Origin: Oppiella nova | Taxonomy: Eukaryota > Arthropoda > Arachnida > Sarcoptiformes > Oppiidae | Direction of reading: 5' to 3' | NCBI GenBank assembly: GCA_905397405.1 | Contig: CAJPVJ010000088.1 | Span: 1 to 42,567 of the forward strand | DNA length: 42,567 nt | In this document: piece by piece, positions 34,460 through 42,567 of the stretch | How the letters are laid out: each line of letters begins with the position of its first letter | Numbering within the stretch: the first letter of the stretch is position 1 | Notes under the pieces: model-generated | The model's input: only the letters and a program-made list of their open reading frames with translations | The model's database searches: none | Told to the model about the DNA's origin: nothing | Made by a program: the position numbers and the translations under genes

Positions 34460-37111
34460 CTAGTTATCGACCGTCCCGAACTTGACTGGGCCGTAATCAT
34501 CGGTGAATCTCTTCATCCAATCGACCGCTTTATTGGCGCCAAACGAATCCAAGTAACGGAAGGGTCCGCCCAAAAACGGCGGGAATCCTAAACCGAAAAC
34601 GGCGCCGATGTCTCCCTCGAGCTGTAATTCACATATCAAATAATTGATCCAAATTGAGAGCATTGGTTGCATTCAAATACCGGATTCTCGAGAATGCCTT
34701 CTTGTAAACAAAGGACAGCTTCATTGGCAAACCTGACAGCGAGTCTCATCTGATGTTCTTCGGGGGTACACCTGTTGGACAACAATTCATTTGTACCGTA
34801 AGTATGCGACAGAATATAAAGCATTTAATGAACGTTTTGTTAAATACTTATGTTTGGGTGAAATGTGATATTTTTTGAGTATTTCTAGTGCTTTATCGTT
34901 AAGCTTTCTGTCCTTAACTCCAGATTCGTAAACATAGAAACCTTTCCCTCCTTTTCTTCCTATTCACACAAATTTATACATTTTGTTGAAAATTATCGCA
35001 AATTTAAAGGCAAACAAATTCATACCTGTAAACCCAGAAACAACCATTTCTTTGAGCACCTCCATGTTGGCGCCGGCAAACCTTTCACCAAACACTTTGC
35101 CGAGATCCTCGGCTACATGTGCGGCCACGTCTATTCCCACCTCATCTATAAGAGTGGCCGCACCCACAGGGAAGCCAAACGATCGCGTGAGTGAATCCAA
35201 TTCTTTAGGAGTGATCCCCTCCTGCATTAATCTCATGGCTTCGGACATAACGGGCGCCAAAATTCTTGTCGTGTAAAAACCCGGTCCGTCCTTAACCACA
35301 ATCACAACCTTTCCCTGTTTGAGAGGTTGCCGGTGACGGCGGCGACTCCGGAGAAAGCTACAGAATAGCCACCATTAGTGAAGGTTATTGACGTAGAATA
35401 GCTGCCCACTCTTCATTACGTAAGGTTACTTTAAGAGCCCAGAAAACGAGCCTTCGGCTATTTTAGTGATGGGAAGGGCAGACGTGTTCGACGCAAAGAT
35501 ACAGTCGTCGCGGATATGTTTTTCCACTTCTTGTACCACTTTGTGCTTGATTTTCAGGTCTTCAAAAACGGCTTCAATGACGACATCGACTTTATCGAAG
35601 TTTCTGTAGTCTAGAGATGTATTCAAGTTTGCCATATAGTTATCCCTTTCGGTAAAAGTCAGTCGCTTTCGTTTGACTTTTGTGTCAATTCGACAAGACT
35701 AAACAACAAGCGGTGCTTGATTTGGTCGCCAGCTGTGCAGAAAATTCTATCAAACTATCGGGAATAGTTGTCTATGAACACGATATGGCCGCGGGTAATC
35801 CGGCCGTGGGTTATGGGACAATGTCTTGGGCACTTTGGCAGGTTTTCCGAATTTATTTTTCTTGCAGAGTGTCTGTCCGTGGAATAGACCTATCAATGCC
35901 TTCGAGTGAGGAGTTTGACTCAGTTCTCCGAAACCTTTTATCTCGGCTTCAGTTCCAGACGGCTGTCCTTTTTCTAAACCAGTTTTCACTACTTCTATGA
36001 TCTTAAGGGGAGCGGGATATAAGCCATTTGTCAATTTCATGACCTGAGCCCTCGCCTTATCAAAAATCTTGTCTCTAATAAAACTAACGCCAATTGCAGA
36101 GCGAAGAAGTCCTGAAAATATTTTTCAATCAAAAAATAGACAATAAGAAGGGCCTAAACATTGTCTTACTTTCCCACTCTCCAGAAACAGCGCATTGGAA
36201 GTCGAAGGGCGAGCGTTAGACAAACCGTCATCGCTACCGGTGGAGAAGGTTCATGAGGTTTCAAGCACGAAGGCCACTAAACTCAGGGCCTGGGTTACCC
36301 ATAACCACTTGGTCGACGAGACCCAGTTTGCGGGCCTTATCCGCCTTAACCATCTTCCCGGTCAGCATCATATCCAAAGAGTCGGGAACATTGATCTGAA
36401 CAATCAATTAGTAGTTATGGCAAGCATTCAATCAATGAATCAATTAATCAATTAATTACGAGTTGAGGCAATCGCTGAGTTCCTCCACCGCCCGGAAGCA
36501 GACCTAACATGACTTCAGGTAATCCTAAATTTGTTTTCTTGTCCGTAACGGCAATCCTATAGTGCGAGGCGAGAGCCACTTCAAGACCTCCTCCAAGACA
36601 TGAGCCCATAATGGCTGCGACTACAGGTTTGGGACTATTGGCGATTCGGTTCAGGAACTCGTGTCCACCCCTCGAGAGCTCTTCTATCTCTTGGGCTGAT
36701 TTGCATCTCTCAAGCATTGATATGTCGGCGCCGGCTATAAAACAGTCTGTTTTGCCGGATATCAAGACAACGCCGGCTGCGCTGGAACTGGAGATCTCAT
36801 TGAACACCTCTTCGGCGTCTTTCATGACTTCACGCGAAAGACTGTTAACTCTTTGGTTGGGAGAGTCGAAGCGAACCACAGCTATGCCGTCCTTCACCTC
36901 ATAGTTCACGTGAGTCCGACCTAACCATACAAGACATACAAGACATCACTACACATGTCATCACTCATCCACTCAATCACTACTTACGGGCCGTCGATAG
37001 GCATCGGAAGTGATTGTTCGTCAAAAGAGACAATCGATTGGCTCTTAATGTCGAGACCAACGATGCTTTGGCTGAAGAGTGAGACACATAACCAAACAGT
37101 TTTGCAGACAT
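34460..37111 (-). CDS. HADHA: Mitochondrial trifunctional enzyme subunit alpha, reading frame damaged
   Basis: Fatty-acid beta-oxidation enzyme (enoyl-CoA hydratase plus 3-hydroxyacyl-CoA dehydrogenase) of the mitochondrial inner membrane. Readable exon parts on the minus strand: 37111-36988 (Arg/Ser-rich targeting peptide, [20 protein letters not shown]), 36920-36460 (crotonase domain with [23 protein letters not shown] and [20 protein letters not shown]), 36395-36303, 36111-35819 ([20 protein letters not shown]), 35680-35447 ([36 protein letters not shown]), 35323-35026 ([40 protein letters not shown]), 34959-34848, 34771-34681 and 34621-34460. Between them, 36302-36170, 35818-35681 and 35446-35324 cannot be read in any one frame although homologous sequence is expected there. 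The lost parts include the NAD-binding GxGxxG and the HYFSPV catalytic-His region. An early TAG at 34462-34460 precedes an in-frame RFFKVF-like end. Pseudogene or assembly damage. Confidence 0.85.
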
Positions 37112-37953
37112 TTTCACAGATATTTTGATCTCAAATTAAGCGTTTGCTTTGATTATCAAATCAATTGTCCTTTTAATCAATCAATTGATGATTAATTGAA
37201 ATGCAAATATTGTGCCAAATATTTGATTAATTAATCATAAATGCAATGAAAATGTTATTTATTTATAAATCAAACAATTCATTAAATCTAATCATCAAAC
37301 GAGTCATCAATTCAATGGATTTGATTTGATTTGTCACAAAATATGAGGAAAATTGATATAAAATAAAAATTTTTTGCACAAAACTATTGGTTTACTAAAC
37401 AGTAGTTTAAGTATCATTCAAATGAACAGTTTATAGACTATTATAGACTAAACGCGAGTAAAGTCTAATTCATATCAAAACTTGTCATTTATTTGATCGC
37501 AAATACTTTTTTGCAGTACTTTTGAGTGCAAAAGCTGTGTCTGTCTATCAAACCGGCTTTGCATATGAAATCATTAACACATATATCGTAACGCTTTATA
37601 ATGGGTGGTAACAAAATGTTTGTCATTTATGATATACTGTATGTAAACCAGTTTGCGATATAATGGGGGCACAAACTATCGACCACCACCTATGCCTCAA
37701 TTGAATTGGCTTTCATTGAATGGTAACGTGTTATACGAGTGAACACTTGTTTTTGAGTCAATTTGTGATTTCAAAAAGTGATGAAATGTTTGAACAAATC
37801 ATTGAATTTTGATTGCGTTTAGCGTTCAAGTGATTTCAAATCTTCACTAGTATCTCACCTACGGTATATCTGTACCTCACAGGCTTTCACACAGGGTAAA
37901 CGTACAGAAGTGGGCACAAACGGTAAGTTAACTTTACGCTAGTGTAGAAGACG
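37112..37953. promoter_or_regulatory. Divergent interval between HADHA-like and RNF146-like genes
   Basis: 842 bp separate the two start codons. It holds both promoters by position. A possible 5' exon of the plus-strand gene ends at about 37921 (acaaacg|gtaagt), joined to an acceptor before the ATG (gtgtag, about 37946). No RING-coding exon was found. Confidence 0.4.
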
Positions 37954-38678
37954 ATGGACACGCAGTTTCCTGTGATGAATGGCAGCAATAAGTGTCCGCT
38001 TTGTCGTCGGGTAACACATCCAACCATTTGTCTTATTAATGATATGATTGTACTCATGATTGCATTCATTGCAGACAATTGACGCCAATGTCTTAAATCG
38101 ACCGAAATTTGTGAGGAATGGCACGAATGGCGACCGTCCGTCCGATGCCTTCAATTCCGTGCAATGGTTTTACGAGGGGAGGAAGGGGTCGGGATTCTGG
38201 GCCTATGACCACAAGAACACTCAGATCCTCGAACAGGCCTTCGCTGGCGACCAGAAGATGTGTGAAATAATGATATCTGGAGTGGTATGAAGTGCTTGAA
38301 AAAGTGATCAACGTATGAAAAATATTGTTTTATATACAGATCTATTGCGTGGACTTTGTCCGTCACGTGCAGTACCGGAAGTACGAGCCCTCCCGCAAGA
38401 GGGCTGTCAAGAGAGACCTCCTGTCCAACATAGATAAGGCCAAAGGGATCGCCGGTGTCTCCAAGTATTTGGTTCGCGATCTATTCGCTGCCAATCACTC
38501 CACTAGTGATCCAAACAACGCGAGTAATGCCGAACCCAATCCATCCAATGATGGCAACCAATCAGTTGATAATATTTCAGCCGATTTTGCGGCAGATGGT
38601 GACGAAAGTGAGGAACCGATGGCTAAAAAGATTAAAGTGGAGGTTAAGGGAGAACCCGATTCCACGTCTGACCACTAA
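37954..38678 (+). CDS. RNF146-like WWE-domain protein with incomplete RING
   Basis: Homologue of the E3 ligase RNF146/Iduna, which ubiquitinates poly-ADP-ribosylated proteins. Exons 37954-38010, 38075-38284 and 38340-38678, all phase 0; 201 residues. The N-terminus MDTQFPVMNGSNKCPLCRRT carries only the last CPxC pair of the RING, aligned with the CALCRQ part of RNF146. The WWE domain (about residues 44-115) is strong: VQWFYEGRKGSGFWAYDHKN, ILEQAFAGDQKMCEIMISGV, then VQYRKYEPSRKRAVKRDLLS. The tail is acidic and Ser/Asn-rich with a KKIKVEVK stretch that could be nuclear-localising. Family members are usually longer, with the full C3HC4 RING before the WWE. Either a 5' exon is missing from my model or the RING has been lost, leaving a PAR reader without ligase activity. 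A possible poly(A) signal lies at 38934-38939. Confidence 0.85.
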
Positions 38679-39177
38679 ATTGTGTGACTTTTATTCAAAA
38701 CCAATGGACAGTATTTTTGTAAATTGAATTTTCATTTCTTATATGTTTTACTATTTGTTTTATAGTAATATACGTTAATTCAGATTAATATTTATTAATT
38801 CAAATATTACATAAAAATAATTGAGATATTGTCGTGTGATTTATAAACTACTGTACAATGTCTCGTTTGTTTCTTATATTCCCGTATAAAATATTATAAA
38901 TTTCAGTTAAAATAACTAAAATATATTACATTTAATAAAATTACTTTATTATTACCGGTAGTAAGGAAATAATTACACTTAACTGATACACTGTAAAACT
39001 TTAGTGATTTAAAGTTAATGAAAATATGTGTCCACTAGATGTCATAACTCACATCAAAACAATCAAAGTGTAGCATGGTAAAATGCAATTTGAAAATAAG
39101 TTTAGATTGTTAACAGGGTAAATTTAAATTGTAAATGTGAAATTAGTGTTTTGTATTCATAAGAAATTACTAACTGG
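38679..39177. other. Intergenic, RNF146-like to DPY-19-like
   Basis: AT-rich 0.5 kb holding the 3' UTR and a candidate poly(A) signal (AATAAA at 38934-38939) of the upstream gene and the promoter of the downstream gene. Nothing else recognised. Confidence 0.5.
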
Positions 39178-40825
39178 ATGAAAATGAGAGTGAAATCAGC
39201 AGTAGTGCTCTTTATATCGATAATATTAAGTATAATATATTATAAACACATTTTAGTTATGTTTGAAAACGACAGACATTTCAGTCATTTATCGGAAACT
39301 GAACGGGAAATGAGTTTTCGGTCAGAAATGGCTTTATATTACAATTACTTCAAACGGATGGCCGACACACACGACCCGATCCACGCAAACCTCACATCCG
39401 TGCGGCTCATCGATGCCTTCAATTCAATACTTTACGACAATTTGACTCAATTTCCCGATACTATCAACGCTTTGCAGAAGTTTAATATATATCCAGAAGT
39501 GGTGATCGGTTTGGCTTACCATGTGTTCAGTGAAACGGTGGCTTTGCTGTCATTAAAACCATTCAAAGAGTGTTATCTCATCAGCAGAGGAGACGACTTG
39601 AGTCCAGTGGAGAGTTGTGTTGGTCTTCAGCAACCCATCTATTTCTATGTCTATTCACTGTTTGCCTTCAATTGTATCGTTTGTGGCCTTCTTTTCATAA
39701 CTTCTTACATAATAAGCGATTCCAGTCTTTCGGGCGCTTTCTTATCAGTCCTCATGTTTGCCTTCAATCACTCCAACTGTTCCCGCGTTCAGTGGACGCC
39801 ACCACTCAGGGAGTCGTTTGGGTATCCGTTATATCTCTCTCTTCACTGTTATATCAATCACTTGATTCATACCAATTGGAAGCGATTGAACCCATTCTTG
39901 TTGACATCAATCACTGTTTGTCTGCATCTTTGTTGGCAATTCTCACCATTTCTTCTATTATCACAACTCATATGTCTTTTCCTTACGTTTAAATGCTTTC
40001 AAAAGCGCACTAATCCTATAGATAGTCATCATTTCATTAAAGTCATGAAATTAAACGCATTTTCAGTAGTGTTTGCAACGATTTTCATGTTTTTCAATAC
40101 ATATCTCATTAATTCATTATATTTTCATTTCATTATTTCTAATCTTTTTTACGAACTTTTGCTTTCAAAGCACGAAAAGTCTATAATTGAGACAATAATA
40201 CAAATTAAATACTTTAATCTAATAACTAGTGATAAATTAAAACGTTTTGCTATGATTTCGCTGAATTGCATGTCTGTGTTAAGTCTAACACTTGTGTCCA
40301 AAGTGTTGATCGCATACCTGACTGACAATCGGGATGACTCTCACGTATGGAAAATACTGTTATCCAAGATAACATCTTACAGTGACTTTCATACCCTGTT
40401 ATACACCTGTTCTGCAGAATTTGATTTCATGCCATTAGAAGACATGAAATCAATAACATTGACTCTATTAGTGCCGGTGTCGGTGTTGGGCACTGTTATC
40501 TCATGTGTCCGACAGCCTCATAAGCCTATCATCCAATTCAATATAATGCAAACCATTGTGTTTATGATTATGTCTTTATTAATAATGAGACTCAAACTGT
40601 TATTTGTGCCACAATTATGTCTCATGTGTGGACTGATCTGCCGTTCCTTTCGTATGAACTTTCGAAACCTCTTTTTCTATGGATTACTGCTTTCATTGAG
40701 TAGTTTGCGGGGCATTCCTAACATCCAGAGTCAGCTTAACATAATTGGCGAGTATTTTAATGAACCGCTCGAAGAGCTAATAGAGTTCACAATCGCGTCG
40801 ACCCATCAAAACGCTGTCTTCGCAG
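39178..40825 (+). CDS. DPY-19-like C-mannosyltransferase, 3' part outside window
   Basis: Multi-pass ER enzyme that C-mannosylates tryptophans of thrombospondin-type repeats and type I cytokine receptors, using dolichol-phosphate-mannose. One long exon encodes about 549 residues. The first membrane helix (VVLFISIILSIIYYKHILVM) is followed by the family hallmark FENDRHFSHLSETEREMSFR and SEMALYYNYFKRM, the luminal loop that carries the catalytic acidic residue in this family. FNIYPEVVIG, FNHSNCSRVQWTPPLRESFG and many further helices follow. The conserved STHQNAVFAG is reached at the end. The family then continues to a TGRPIVNHPHYE-type end, which is absent. Instead a GT donor (gca g|gtatac) occurs right at that point in phase 1, so the open frame that runs on to 41022 is probably intron read-through. 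Later exons would lie past 42567. Confidence 0.85.
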
Positions 40826-42567
40826 GTATACCACTCTCTGCTCCCTTTATATTCATTAACTCATACAAAGTAATTACTTTACATTTGTTTAAAACATTAC
40901 AAACAAACACAACTACTCCGACACTAATGCTTAAACACTTTAGTCTTGTTTTTAGACCAATAAGAGTCGTAAGAACTCTTTGCCACAAAACTCCACTTTT
41001 TTGTCATTATTGTCTTAATTAATGTTTTTATGTCCGCAACCACTTTATACGCCAAATATCACTACCACTGACCTCTTATTTCATATGCAATCAACATATA
41101 TTGCACTAACATATAACAGACATGTATCTCATTTCAGCTTAATTTCCAAACAAAACTCATTTAACTTAAATCGCGAAACCATTACTTGAAATGTTTGTGC
41201 AAAGCATTCAATCATTAGTCCAGAATATAATTTATAATTTCCATTTGAAACACTTATCACCCGTTTCTTAGTTTTATTTATTATATATTTCTCAATACAA
41301 ATAAAATTCATTTTCTAACTTTAAAAGTGAATGTTATTTATAAATCTTTTATTCGAGTTTAGAGTTTCATTCAATTTTATTTATACACCAATTAAGTTCA
41401 CGAAAATAATTTATTTTCAAATAATGTATTCAATTTATTCGTGAAATCAATTTTGATTACTTTCAACCCATAAAGGGCTGGACTAATATAACTTTATACG
41501 ATATGATATCCCGTATTATTGAATAAAAATAACTATAAATTGCCTGTATCAAACAAAACAATATATAAATGACATATAAATTGGTTTATTAGCGTAAATA
41601 TTGTTCTTTACGTACAGAGCCTCTTTTATCACTATGCTATAGGTCCAAAACGCTTTAGTATTAAAAAAGATGCTTATCTCGAAACATTCAATGATTTACA
41701 CACAAAAAAAGTTTTTTTTATAATTTAATTCGTTATACATTACAATAAAGACCATAACTGGTGCTGGAAATCAAGTTTATTGCTGTCAAGCAGTAACTGT
41801 CACAATGAAGTACAAAATAACTACCAGTGCCTAATGTTTGTCCAACTTATCATTCAAATAAATTACTTTAAAAGTTTGAATAAAACCTGTGACTGATTTA
41901 AGTGAAAATATTTTTTAAAATAACAGTACATATAAAATAGAGTCTAATCTAAAAACGAATTATTTTCGAGCATTAGAAATAAAAAAGAAAATTAAATTTT
42001 TATCTCAAATATTATGTGTATGTTATGTATACGGACGGCGAGATTGGGAACGTAAGACATAGTTTGTTTTGTTATATATTTACTGTATATTTAACCAAAT
42101 AATCGCATTTATAACAAGAAATGCATGTCTCGGAGAAAATAGTGATACGATATCCAGGTTTTGCGAAATCATAATTTTTTCTACTTTATCTCGAAACATT
42201 CAATGATTTACACACAAAAAAAGTTTTTTTATAATTTAATTCGTTATACATTACAATAAAGACCATAACTGGTGCTGGAAATCAAGTTTATTGCTGTCAA
42301 GCAGTAACTGTCACAATGAAGTACAAAATAAGTGCCAGTGCCTAATGTTTGTCCAACTTATCATTCAAATAAATTACTTTAAAAGTTTGAATAAAACCTG
42401 TGACTGATTTAAGTGAAAATATTTTTTAAAATAACAGTATATATAAAATAGAGTCTAATCTAAAAACGAATTATTTTCGAGCATTAGAAATAAAAAAGAA
42501 AATTAAATTTTTATCTCAAATATTATGTGTATGTTATGTATACGGACGGCGAGATTGGGAACGTAAG
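40826..42567 (+). other. Probable intron of the DPY-19-like gene, window edge
   Basis: AT-rich sequence with no recognised exon. Its second half is the 512-bp-period direct repeat. If the donor at 40826-40827 is used, this is the start of an intron continuing outside the window. Otherwise it is 3' flank. Confidence 0.4.
41674..42567. repeat. Direct repeat, about 512-bp period, at window end
   Basis: Sequence 41674-42056 recurs at 42186-42567 with only a few substitutions and one homopolymer difference. The copies begin ttatctcgaaacattcaatg and end gagattgggaacgtaag. The second copy is cut by the end of the window, and about 130 bp of unrelated sequence separates the copies, so the full unit would be about 512 bp if it is tandem. 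No coding potential or terminal inverted repeat was seen. A satellite-like array, a dispersed repeat, or a repeat at an assembly break are all possible. Confidence 0.9.

Noticed and set aside
35680-36000. Plus-strand 106-codon open frame
   Set aside because: It overlaps the conserved minus-strand HADHA-like exon and has no independent support.
39570-39992. 140-codon frame inside the DPY-19-like exon
   Set aside because: It is an alternative-frame shadow of a strongly conserved coding exon.
1-42567. CRISPR array, prokaryotic operon, integrated virus or complete transposon
   Set aside because: The repeats seen are microsatellites, two duplications of about 128 bp, a 22-bp array and the 512-bp repeat. 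No spacer-repeat pattern, transposase, reverse transcriptase or viral gene was recognised.

Overview
This is eukaryotic nuclear DNA: AT-rich, with multi-exon genes, GT-AG introns of mostly about 55-120 bp plus a few of 1-3 kb, and long gene-free stretches. The gene content (a Sidestep/neuromusculin-type adhesion receptor, Beaten-path-type immunoglobulin proteins, a SEPT2-group septin, mitochondrial trifunctional alpha subunit, an RNF146-type WWE protein, a DPY-19 C-mannosyltransferase) points to an arthropod. The compact introns suggest a small-genome arthropod such as a mite, but that is only an inference. All exon models were assembled by hand from splice signals, reading phase and family knowledge, not from transcripts.

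Layout. 1-3827: no gene seen. 3828-12978 (minus): a large single-pass receptor with about nine Ig domains, about 16 exons and 1250 residues. 12979-14353: divergent promoter interval. 14354-19611 (plus): a 283-residue two-Ig, membrane-anchored protein with Beat-like architecture. 20096-23373 (plus): a Beat-family protein of about 372 residues with an unusual third Ig domain and a GC-AG intron. 23374-30065: 6.7 kb with no supported gene. 30066-31658 (minus): a complete 366-residue septin whose start-codon region is tandemly duplicated. 32584-34113 (plus): two paralogous small membrane proteins with Gly/Cys/Asp-rich tails, the first broken by an exact 128-bp tandem duplication. 34460-37111 (minus): trifunctional enzyme alpha subunit, recognisable from end to end but unreadable in three stretches. 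37954-38678 (plus): RNF146-like WWE protein that keeps only the last part of a RING. 39178-40825 (plus): DPY-19-like C-mannosyltransferase, whose last exons appear to lie outside the window. 41674-42567: a 512-bp-period direct repeat running into the window end.

How the genes relate. The first half looks like a small cell-surface recognition cluster: a Side/neuromusculin-type receptor head-to-head with a Beat-like protein, and a true Beat next door. Beat and Side families are known heterophilic partners in insect axon guidance, so linkage of possible ligand and receptor genes is the most interesting biological hypothesis here. The second half holds unrelated housekeeping genes. Several oddities there (two tandem duplications of about 128 bp, scrambled exon interiors, a repeat at the window edge) could be draft-assembly artefacts and should be tested against raw reads before any biology is built on them.
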